Below, piece by piece: positions 49,201 through 61,674 of a DNA stretch of 64,000 nucleotides. The stretch spans positions 54,474,736 through 54,538,735 of the forward strand of contig CM072515.1 of the NCBI GenBank assembly GCA_036898135.1, given 5' to 3'. Under the pieces are notes generated by a model. The model did no database searches. It saw nothing but the letters and a program-made list of their open reading frames with translations, and had not been told where the DNA came from. Position numbers and translations under genes: made by a program. Source of the stretch: Oncomelania hupensis (taxonomy: Eukaryota; Mollusca; Gastropoda; Littorinimorpha; Pomatiopsidae). Position 1 is the stretch's first letter. Each line of letters opens with the position of its first letter.

Positions 49201-52200
49201 TTCCGCTATTCTGTTGCACAAGCTGCAAAAGATTCAAAACACAGCTGCCAGGATTGTCACACACACTAAGACCACAGACCAAACTACAACTGTAAATTAA
49301 TCTCGACATTGGCTCCTTGTGAGGAAACGGTCTGACCATGCGATCTTATCACTTGCTTTCGTATGCGCATAAAAAACTGCTCCAGAATACCTGTCTCTTT
49401 GGTTCATATGAATAAGCCATTTTGTAAACTTCACTCTTGTTCCCACTCTTGTTTTTGCCTACCATCTCCTGGTGAGAAAAACAAGGAGAGATCTGGGGCC
49501 GGGGTTATGAGCGAGATTTTCAGGCCAGCGACGAGCAACTTTCAGTCTCGCAACAAGGTGCCTGGGTTATGAGTCTCAATTACTCCAGTCGCTGCAACCA
49601 ATAGTCGTTCAAACACAGTCGTGGTACCCCCCTCGACTAAGGGTCTCAAGGCACACAAACTATGCATTTGGCCTACCTTTTGTTGGGACTCGGTGTACGG
49701 GTATGTGTTTGTGTGCTTTTGTTTGCTGACGGCACACACATGTGCCCTGTATTATATTTTGTATAGTATGAGTGAACAGATCAATTGTTTTTAATGTTTG
49801 TATTGTTGTATTATTCAACGATGCGCAAGGCAAATTCTTGTAATATTTCAAACGAATAAAAGTTTTATGTCCATTTCTTTTTTCCAAGTCTAATATTAAA
49901 TATATTTGAATATGCTTTCAATAATCAATCAAACTGTTGTTGCCAAAAAGCTGTACTAATTTTTTTTATTCTCTCTCTCTTCTACATAAATCTGTTTAGT
50001 TATAGGATTTAAATTGAGCTTTGGCACTAGTAATTTGTTTGTCTTGTACTTCCAAAAACTAGTTCCTAAAAGGCGGACGTTTTATTGGGTACAGCCACAT
50101 GAAGGACATTTCTAAACACTATAATAAATTAGTAAAGAATTAAAACAAAAATAGTACTTTAATGTAAAGAAAGAGAGAAAACAAACACTATTAAAATTAA
50201 TTAGCAATCAACTTAACCAAAAAACAACACAAATTCACACACGCACGCGGTTCCTTCCATGTTACTCAGCAAAATCAAAATTGAAAGTAGGTGGAAGCCA
50301 CAGAGTGATGGGATTAATAGCACGAAAAATGCTAAAAATGGAACAGGTCGAGCGACTTCGAAGTCGCACGCTCATACCCTGCACCCAGTAGGCGGCACAG
50401 CTGGGTTGACTTCATAGGCATCCAAACCGAACGTCGTCCAACTATTGGTAGCGTTTTTCATAACCCCGGGGCCAGATTCTTACAGAATGCAATCCCCAAA
50501 TTATGGAATGCATTACCTGAGACTCTTATAAGTCTTAAATGGCAGACTTTATCGGGTCATTCAGAAGATTGAAGACCCACTACCATAACTATATTCAGTT
50601 AACCAAGCATGCTGACTGTTAAAATTTTCTGGAAATACTCTGCAGTTACTGTACCATTTTAGACTCTGTGTCAAATTTCTGAAAACAAAGCCCCAACATT
50701 TTTTTTTTTTTTTAAGTATTTTAACTTGAGATTCAAATTGAATGATTGAGTGCTTTTAAGATTACAATGAAAAAGTATGTTCAGTGAAAAGATATAGAAT
50801 TTATATGGACATACAGTGGCTGTGTTCCATGATACACATACTGTAAGAGGAAAGCAACTACAACATTATATATTATACAGAGGTGCCAACCCCCTAATCT
50901 TCTTGTCAGTATTTCCGGACCCGTTTGTCAGTATTTTTTAACACGTGTCAGTATTTTTTTTCTCACAATTTAACCCATCCAATGACACTATAAAATAACG
51001 ACAGGCTTCCCTCTGAAACAGCAGGCTATTTTCAGTCCTCTAAAATTACGATGAAAATCAGCTTGTTGAACATCACACTTGTTTTACTCTAAAATCACCA
51101 TGAAAATCAGCTTGTTGAACACAGCGACGTTCAGTAGTGCAGAAGTACTATTATGAGACCAGAAACCGGTACAGAAGCACCGCTGGCAAAGATAACCCTT
51201 TACTGGGAACATGTCTGTCTATTTTTTAGCTCTAAACAGGCAAGACATTTTATAATTTTAGAGATATTTCGGGGTACGTTAGTAAAAACACCACATCTTA
51301 GGTATTAGGTGCATAGATTTAAATTAAATAAAATGCAAAATGAACAGAAATAAATTATTTTTTGATTATCTACCTTTTTATGCTTCTCTTGTTATGTCTT
51401 GTTTTTTTATTACTCCATGTGTTTACAAAAAAAAAGTTTTAAAAAGTCCAAACAAGCCTCCTCTTCTTCTTTACTTCCCTGCCCATCTGAAAGATCGGAT
51501 GCATGCATGCTACTGACACTAAAGTGACTAATCTAATGTCAGTACCGATCTCTTCCTCCGACTTAAAGTCTATTTCTCTCACTTTAATGTCTGATAAATG
51601 GAAGCCTGTAAACTCTCCTTCATCAATCGAAGAATCCAAACCATCCATTTTAGACACTGACACACACACACACAAAAATCGAAAAAACGAACGCTTCAAC
51701 ACAACAGAATAAGCCGGAAGTCAATTGCCGGAAGTCTCGCAATCTTTCAAACAACGCGAGAATATAACCAGTGGTTGATACGGACGCTTTTGGGCGTTTT
51801 GCCTGTTTAGACTTTTGGCCGCTTTCGGCCGCTATGCCCGGTAAAGGAATAAACGATCGGCAATTTCTCCTCCGTATTTTTATTAAAGCTACCGTATTTC
51901 CGTATTTAATTCACTTCGCCGGAATTAAATACGGTCAATCCGTACTGGTTGGCACCTCTGTATATAGAATCCTCTCTTACAAGTTACATAGGATTGAATT
52001 CCACTATAGCAACAAGTTGTTAGATGTCAACTGTAAACACATGCTGTGTCAATAAAATAATACACTACAAAATTAAATTTGAAAAATAAGTTTAATGAAT
52101 AACACGTTCACACTCAAGTGCAGATTAACACGAGGATCAAGTGAAAGTAACATAATGAACTACAAAATAGTATTTAGAAAGGAAATCTACAGAATAAAAT

Positions 52201-55200
52201 ATGAACAATCAATAATAATGATAGAAAAAACAAGATAAGCGCAACCAAATCCATACAGATGAATTCTACTACAACACACATTTCAATCAATATATAAAAT
52301 ATAAGGGCAAAGCCCATATAACTCACATGCTTCTTATGGAACTCAATATTTAACATGAAAATGAGTGCCCAGGAAAAACAAAATGAAATGGCAGCATTAA
52401 AATGCTAATACCTTCTTTGATCTTGCTATGCTCTGGACAGTGAGATGACATTGAACTCTGGTTCCAAATACATTCATGTACTATCAAATAAAATAAAGCA
52501 AAAGTTGTATTATGCTTAAAAAAAAAATAAAAGTGGCCTTGGGATGACCGTGACCTTCAGTGATCTTGACCTATATCATCATCCATAACATAAAAAATAA
52601 TAATTACAAAATTTAGCAGTTGTGGCATCACAGGCAGATAGCCTTTTGCCATATAGTGAACATATATTAAAGAGCTCAGTGTTAGGCTGTCAGCCATCAA
52701 TCATCTAATGAATTTGCCTTCCAATTATGTCCTAAAATTCAGCTGATTGTTTAGCTGCTTAACCAAGCCACATCCTTTTACAACAATTGGTAAAAAAAAA
52801 GGTAAAGGTAGTCCCATAGCCTTGTGGCCGTAGGGGAGCGTGATGTTGGAGATCACACTTATCTTGGGCCAGCGTAATGAGGGTGATGCCCAACTCTCTC
52901 CCTCGCTGCTTTACCTTCCCCACCCTCAAGAGAGTAGGTACTCAATCACAGTTGAGTCAACTGGGGGCGTTGTTGTTTGTCGCTTCACACCTTAGCGGTC
53001 ACCCATCCAAGTGCTAACCGCACCGGACGGTGCTTCACTTTCGACACAGTAGCGAGTGCTCCAACCACTGCACTATCCGACAACAATTGGAATAAAGTTT
53101 ATTTGACTTAACTTGAGTGGGACATTTGACGTATGCATGAATATTTACTTACTCGTGTTCATTGGGGTCATAGTCCTGCCCCATATAGTGGTCTCCTCCT
53201 TCTTGCAAATTTTCTTCTTGCGAATGCTGGGACTCCTCACCTCCTTCTGAACATACAACGCAAATACTGAAATGCACGATGGAAGTCCATGTCCATGGGA
53301 AGAATATAAAATTTATTAAACAGAGTGGTTATGGTGAATGTTCTCGTTTCAAGGAGTTAAGCAACAACTATCCCAGAGGGACCAGTGTGCACTTGAATGG
53401 GACCATCATTCAAAAGGAACAGAGAAAGGGAAAAGCACGCAACAATCTGCCCAGTCCATTAAACTGTGAATGGGTACTTTCAAACCTGTATAAAAAAATA
53501 TAAAAAAAATAAAACTGAAACACTGAAAGATCTCACCTGTTTCATCTACTCTCCTCTTCTTTCCTCTGCCTGCTCCTTTGTCCGGTCGTCCACGTGGTCG
53601 CTTTGTTCCTTTGTCACTGGTGTACGCTCGACCTGGCTCGTAGTTAGGATCATCGTCGTCCTGAGGGTCATCATCCTCGTTTTCATCATCCTCACTTTCT
53701 TCGCTGTTGTTTAAAGCTACAGCAGAATCTAAATATTAAAGATCGAGTATTTTACATAACCTAACAACATCTGTAGCTAATGAAATAGGGGGAATTCATG
53801 CTTTTAAAATGAGTTTTATTTCAGAATACATCGGTCTATAGAATAAATTTCACGTCGCTTTCTTATATCAGAATACTACTATAAAATTACTGATCTGTCA
53901 ATCAGCACTGATTCTGAAAAAAAAATTGTGGTATGTTGGTCCAGACTATCACATAATATTATTATACACATTGCTCCAGAGAAAGGCATGGAAGTAATAT
54001 CAAGTGTATACCATTAAAAATAAACAAAACACAAGGGGAACCTAAAAATGCATCCTCAAATTTGTCTTCTCATGCATGGGGTGATTAGTAATTGGTGATA
54101 ATAGGAAAATAACGAGCTATAATAAACAAAACGCCAGGAGGCACTGAAAACATGAAGTGTCCCTTTACCTGACATGTCAGTGACCCATTCTGAATCAGGA
54201 TTCCTGTTGGACCAATCAACTCCGCTGGGACTTTTCACCGCCTCTGGCGCAGAGTTTTCATATTCCTGCCTCTCACGCTTGATGTCCATGGATCTGTTGG
54301 GGGAGTCGACTGGCACCAAGGGAATGGAGAGAGATCTCGTGCCAGCCTGGGGGTTCTGGGGACTGGCCAAACGCTCACTGGTTGATGCTGATGCTGTGTC
54401 GCATCCCGAATCATAGTCTGACACTTGGTGCAAGAATGGCTCTGAAAACAGGCAGACATATTATACCTGTCAAACTAAAACCTCTTAAATCCCAAAATGA
54501 TTGTTTGGAGAATCCTTCATAGTTGTGACCCTTGTTATCTTGCCCATGTTCTGGGCTAAGCCTCAACATTGCATCTCGAATAGAAAGTACATAACAATCA
54601 AAGAAACCAAATCTTGTATCTCTCTAATGCTGATAAAAACCTTGTATGTTTAGACACGAGGTTTTGACCGAAAGTTTTCATGGAAGGAAGTGACAACAAC
54701 GCAATATGTGCGGTTTTCTTTGTCATAAGATTGGCAAACCAGGTTCGAGTTTGGAGGAAAATTGTTGTCATCAATTTTATTCATCATATTAACTTAGGTT
54801 ATATTGATGATAAACCAACATATTTCATGCACACAAAACTACAGTATAAATACAACAATATACACTGTAGAAACACCAATTATGAACTATTTATTCAATT
54901 AATTTATAGCTACATCAACTGTTTCTTTGAAGAACGATATATTACCAGGTTTTGTTTTTTCGTCTTACACAGGTAGTTAATGAGGAAAAAAAAGAAAAAA
55001 AAGTAAACTAAAAAAAAAAAAGAAAATGTAAAAAATTATTTTAAAAAATTATAAGCTTTTTGTGGTCAAGCAATTTTAACTGTTTCTGTGAAGAATGATA
55101 TACTGTATTACAAGTTTTTGTTTTCTCGTCTTACAGGTAGTTGATCAGGAAAAAAAAACAAAAAAAAAAAAACAAGATAGAGAAACTCAGAAAGAGAGAG

Positions 55201-55623
55201 AGGGCAGTTTGAGTTAGATCCTGTATCAGCCACCGCCTTGAGAATGTGTTTACTTTCACAAAAAAATATTCTAGTCTAAATTTTATTTTTCTTTCATATA
55301 ACTTGGCAAGATGAGGCTTTAATGAAATAGGTCGCTAACTGTTTGGTTTTGATTTTTGTATTCCTTGTTTTAATATAGGTGTAATAGTCACATGTTTCCA
55401 TTCACACGGGATATACCCTTGTTGTCAACATATCTGGTAACAATCTAGAAGTTTCTGCAAAAAAACATTTAAAAAATTTCTTACCATTGTAAACTGACAA
55501 AAATTTGCAAGTACAGAGTACACATAACGCTTTGCGTCATTTGATTTTTTTCACAATTTCACATTGAACGTATAAAAAGGCATTAAATTATGTAGTCCTG
55601 AGTTCTCAGTGGTGAAAGACTGC

Positions 55624-55697
<74 letters not shown>

Positions 55698-56190
55698 GTT
55701 AAAGAGAAAGGGACAGCGCTTGATCCGAAGCGGCTAGATCTAGTGTGGGGAGGTTGTACTAGGAGGTTACTGGTGCTGGGGGTGGATGTTAGATCTAGCA
55801 CGCTGCACATCATCTGTACCAGCCACCAGTTATAATGCCAATGGCCACCGCTTATACTGGCATAGCAAACCATTTCCCTGTCAAAGGCCTTATTTGGCAG
55901 GGAAATGGTTAAAAACTCCTAGGTTATAGCAGCCACCGCTTATACTGGAAACGATTTTTCTGTCCCAAAAGCATTTTTCCAGATGTATGAGAAGGGCTGT
56001 TTGTATCTAGTATTTAGGGATGCTTCATTTCTGAAAAGGTAGCATCTACGATTTTGATCCAAAGAGTTCAACGGACAGGCAGACAACAGATACACACAGA
56101 AGAACACACTGATACAAACTCATACACATGCAAAAGAAAGATTAACAAAAACAATGAATCACGCAAAATGAGGTAAAACACACAACTCAT

Positions 56191-56223
<33 letters not shown>

Positions 56224-59200
56224 TCTTACATTCACAAACACACATCTCATACATACACACACACCAAAACTGGCTGATATCACGCACCGTAAACTGAGCT
56301 ATGTTTATGCACCAGTATGCCACACATTTACAGGCATTCAAGTACTTACACCAACTCCCTTACTTCCACACATACATGCTTGTCCAAGACACACGCACAC
56401 ACCCTCTATCTCAGATGCAACCAAACTTGACCAGTTCTAAAACCTCCCTCTTCCTCTCTACCTCTGATCTCTCTCTTTACTCCCCTTCCCCCCCCCCCCT
56501 CCCCTTTCCCTTCCCCCCAATTTAGGACACCTTTTGTGCAGATTGGTACAGATCGGGAAAAACTTTATTTGGGGCAAGTACATAGACACATAGATTGGTA
56601 AAAATCTGGAAAGTTTTTATTTGGAATGGGTACATAGAATCACTTTGTTGCACTCGGGTCAGTCAATAAAGTAAAGATCAAAGAAAATCAAAAAAATGTT
56701 TACTTGTTTCAATGACGACACTCTCAGGTCCAACAAGATTGCTGGTACTGGTGCTGGTGCTGCTGGGACTGGGTGTGCCACGGGAGTGAGAGGAGGAGGA
56801 TTCACTTCGTTTCCTGAATCCCTCCAGCCCTCCATGGCTGGTGCCGTGGCCCATGGGGGCCAAGAAAGGCCCATCAGGATTGTCCATAGCGGCCTCTGTT
56901 GACTCGTGCAGGACTGAGGTAGCCACACTCTCCTCCATGCTCCCAGGGTCACGCTTCAGCTGATGACCGGCCACTTCACCGAACGTCAGTGTGGATGGGT
57001 AGCCGTGGTGAGACAAGCCCTCAGACTGGTGAGTGGGGGTGCCCGTAGGGGTGCTAGATGGTGATCGGTAGCTGGGATGACTGGGGGTGCTGGTGGGAGT
57101 GCTGTAACCGGGATGACTGGTGCGGGTAGGGGTGCTGTGCTCAGGGTAACTGCTGACCCTGGCAGGGCTGGATACAGGGGTAACGTGACTGTGGTGGGGA
57201 GAGGAGTGGGGCGGCAAATGCTGGGGGGCATGGTGATGTGGGGGTGTGTGGGCAGGTTGTGGCTGAGGTTGACCGTGTTGGTTAAACACTTGCAGTTCCG
57301 ACACCAACGCACTGAATCTATGAGAGTCCCCATCACCACCACTGGACCCTGGAGGGTGTTGGGCACCTGGTGAGAATGGTGGAGGGGGAAGATGTGAGGG
57401 CTGGGAGTGAGCTGCAGTGACTCGGGAACCAAAAGCGTCAAAGACGTTGGCATTGTGACTGTGAGCAGGCTCCGCCATGGACATGGGAGCTGTGGACACA
57501 GACGGCGCATGCTGGGAGTAAGGGACACTACTTCCAACAACTGGTTCACTACTCGGCTGTCCCGGAGCTGACTGACTCCACACCTGGCCGATTACAAAGT
57601 TTGGCTGCACTTCTGAGGTGGGGTTGGGACCGCCAACCACTCCAGCAGTGGACATAGCCGTAGCCACAGGATCGGAGGCGCTAGATGTTGTCATGCCAGG
57701 GTTGACCATGTCCCCAAAGGTCGGGGGTTGGGGAGCGTTGGGGTCAGTGGAAGCCATGATGGGGCCGGCATCAAAGATGGTGTGCTGGGTGGTCATAGGT
57801 GCCATGCTTATGGTTGTGGCTGGCTGGGTCTGGTCAAAAAAGGAAGGGACGGTGGAGACGACTGGCGCTGTGCTTCCTGCCATAGACACCGCTGCTTCCT
57901 GACCTGGCGATAACTGTGGTGGTCCTGAAGGTTGGCCAGCCATAAGAGCTGGAGGTTGTCCAGCAACCTGGCTGGCCTGGCTGAAAGGTGTCATGTAATG
58001 CTGGCCTGGGACAGGAGCCCCCGGCCGTGGCTGGTATGGATACGGGGGCGTCTGGCCTGGCATGGTAATGCCTGGCATTTGGCCTGAAAAATAAACTGTA
58101 CATCACCATTTCCATGTTGAGATATTTTATATAAAAACACTGGCAATTGTGGTACAAACCAAACTAAAGCTTAATACAGTGATCATCCTAGGGATTTGCA
58201 TTTGCAAAACCGGTACGACGACACAGTAAACAAACCCACTCGAACGCAAACCGGTAGGCCAGTCACGGAAACCGGTATGACCCATAGCAAAGCTTAATAA
58301 TGCGTCACTATTTTATATAAGTAGATGGCGACTCTGTTAATGCACTTTCTGCTTCATTAGAAACATCTTCGTCTTCACATAAACTTCTTTTATCGTTCCT
58401 CTCCCCTATCCTATCCCTATCCTGTCCCATAACCCGAAGGTCGTAGGGGCACCACAGATGATCGCTTAACCAGCATACTCCATCTTTCTCTGTCCTCAGC
58501 AGCCCTCATGGCTTCGCTCAGTGTCAAACCAGTCCATTCTCGAATGTTGTCCTCCCACCTCTTTTTCGGTCTCCCCCTTCTTCTACCTCCTTGCACTGTG
58601 CCTTGCAGAATGGTCTTTGCAAGGCCTGATGATCTGGTGACGTGGCCATACCATCGGAGTTTCCGTTTCTTCACCACTGTGAGCAGGTCATCGTGTTGTC
58701 CAATGGCTTGTGTGATGGTCTGTCGGACTTCAACGTTGGTGATGTGTTGGGTATAGGAAATGCACAGAAGTCTTCTGTAGCACCTCATCTCCATGCTTTG
58801 TATTCTTCGTTGGAGATCTGCTGTGAGGGTCCATGCTTCGCAAGCATATAGGAAGATGGAGATGACCAGAGATCGCAGCAGTCTTACTTTGGAATGTAGA
58901 CTGATGGTTCTGTCTTTCCAAATGGGCTTCAACCTTGTCAGGGCAGCAGTTGTTTGTGCGATCCTGGAGAGGACTTCCTGTCGAGACCCATTGTCTGACA
59001 CAATGGCTCCTAAATATTTGAAGCTGTGCACTGTGTTGAGGGATTGGCCTTGTACTTTGATGTCCGTGTTGATGCCATTGGTGTTGTTGGTCATCATTTT
59101 GGTCTTCTCTGCACTTATTTCCATTCCATAAGCTCTGGAGGTGGTGTCAAGCCTCTGTACAAGCTGTTCAAGTTCTTGTTCCTCTCCAGCCAATCCATCA

Positions 59201-61622
59201 ATATCATCCGCAAAACGAAGATTGGAGATTGCTCTGCCCCCTATGCTGACTGTGCCTTCGTGATCTGCAAGAGCATCTGACATGATGCGCTTTAGGAAGA
59301 TGTTGAAGAGTGTTGGAGAGAGTAGGCATCCTTGACGCACACCGATTGTTGTTCTGAACCAGTTCCCGATGACGCTGTTATGGAGGACTGCACTGGTAGC
59401 CTTGTCATACAGGCTTTTGATGACTTCTATGATTTTAGGGCTGATGTTGTACACTTTCATGGTTGCCCATAGAGCTGCATGCCAGACTCGGTCAAATGCC
59501 TTCTTGAAGTCTATGAACACATGATATAGATGTTGTTGGTGCTGTAGGTATTTCTCACAGATTATTCTGAGGTTGAAAATCTGTTCAGTGGTACTTCGCC
59601 CTGCCATGAATCCTGCTTGTTCTTCAGCTATGATTTGTTCAGCTTGTGGTTTCAACCTGTTGAGTATTATTTTCAGGAGGACCTTGCTGGGATGGCTGAT
59701 GAGGCTGATGGTGCGGTAATTTTCACACTCCTGAAGGTTACCTTTTTTAGGAAGAGTGATGACAAGCGACTGGGTCCATGGTGTAGGCCATTCCCCATTC
59801 TGCCAGATCTTGTTACAGATAGTGGTGAGAGCATCAGTCATCGCTTCTCCTCCTGCTTGTAGCAGTTCCGCTGGTATGTTGTCCACTCCCGCTGACTTCC
59901 CTTTCTTCAGCGATTGCACTGCTGCCTCAACTTCTTCCCGGAGAATTGGGAGGATTTCTTCTTCTTCTCTGCTCTCGGGACATGCTAGAACTGATGGGTC
60001 TCCATTTGGTGTATGGTTGTAAAGGTCAGAGCAGTACTCTGTCCATCTGTCCAAGACTTCTTGTTCTTCTGTAAGGCAAATGCCAGACTTGCTTTGGATA
60101 GTGGAGACTTTGGGCTGTTTAACACTTGTCAGCCGCTTCACAGTCTGGTAGGCCTTCTTGCTGTTGTTCTTGTTCAGATTGTTCTCTATTTCCTGGCATT
60201 GATCTTCTATCCAGTTCTCCTTTGCTGTGCGCATGCCTTTTCGGATGTCATTGTTGATTTTTCGGTAGACATCAGCTCCCTGTGAGGTGTTCTTTTTCTT
60301 TTTTAACTCTCTTCGTTTATCACACAGATCCAAAAGTTCAGGTGTGATCCACGGCTTCTTCTTTGGTCGGTGCTTGCCAAGGATCTCAGTGGCGGCATCT
60401 GTTACAGCTGAGTTGAAGGTATTGGTCATGGTGTTGACATCTACTTCGCCTGCCCCCAAAATAAGCAGTGGTGCAAATTTCCCTCCAATTGTGGCCTGAA
60501 ATATTTTTGCCACCTCCGGGTCTTGCAGTTTGTCCAGGTCGAACTTCAGCCTAGTGCACTTTGCTGTATTTACTCTCTTCAAATGGAGCCGGAAAGACAT
60601 CATCACGAGATCGTGGTCACTTCCAATGTCTGCTCCTGGAAAAGTGCGTGTCCTGCCAATGTTGATGCTTGATCTGAAGCGTTTCTTGACCATGATGTAG
60701 TCGATCTGGTTGTGATGTTCCCCGCCGGGACTGTGCCATGTCCATCGTCTGGATTTTTTGTGGAGACCAAGCGTGTTTGCCAGTACCAGATTGTTGTATC
60801 TGGCAAACTCCAATAGCCTCAGACCCCTGTCATTTGTCTCGTTGTTGCAGTGGGGTCCGCATGTGTCTCCCCAGTTGCGGTGCGCATCTTGGCCAACCTT
60901 GGCATTCCAGTCGCCTTGCACTATGACTATGTCCTTCTTCGGCACTTGGTCAAGGACCGCCTGTATATTTTCATAAAAATCCTCCACTTCGCTGTCTTCA
61001 TAGTCTGATGTTGGGGCATAGGCCTGGATGATGGTAATGTTGAAAGGGGTTGCTCTCAGACGGATGGTAATGAGTCTACTGGAGACTGGGCGGCAACCCA
61101 TGACAGTGGCTAGAATGTTCTTGTGGACCAAGAATCCAACGCCGTGTTCGTGCCTGTCATCTCTACCGCTGAAATAGAGCTTGTGGCCTTTGTCAGTCGT
61201 TGTTTCACCTAGGCCTTTCCAGCGCAGTTCGCTGATACCTAGAACGTTCCATCGATAGTGGTCCAGCTCGTGGGCCAGTTCTTCTAATTTTCCTTCCGCA
61301 GTTAGGGTCCTGACGTTCCAGGTTCCTATGACGATGTTGTTTCTCGTGCGGATCTTGCTCCCCCCTAGCAAAAAATGAAAAAAGAGATTTTTGCTTCTTC
61401 ATTATTACTAGCCTAACTGCCACTGTCGCAATACATACTGACGAGCACAAGGGAAGAAAAATCGGAATTTATCAGTATTCACGATAGCCTTGCGCCCGCC
61501 AATGTTATATCATTTTGTATTAATTACCTCAAAGAATATGGCAAGGCTACAGAACGCATTCGCAAGCCTCTCGTCTACACTCCCTAAACACATAATCAGC
61601 GTGGCTGGCTGGCTGGTTGGCT

Positions 61623-61674
<52 letters not shown>

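Larger units (their letters stand above)
54442..56703 (-). other. Intron of the nuclear-type gene
   Basis: Contains a SINE fragment, TC and CA arrays, and the 55868-55910 hairpin; no exon seen. Confidence 0.65.

Noticed and set aside
52990..53060. 5S rRNA gene
   Set aside because: Only the internal promoter region matches; the rest diverges and the unit has a SINE-type target duplication.
56986..57549. 187-codon frame on -
   Set aside because: Out of phase with the splice-supported frame of the large nuclear-type exon; low-complexity shadow.
58508..61371. Numerous + strand frames
   Set aside because: Shadows of the RTE coding frame on -.
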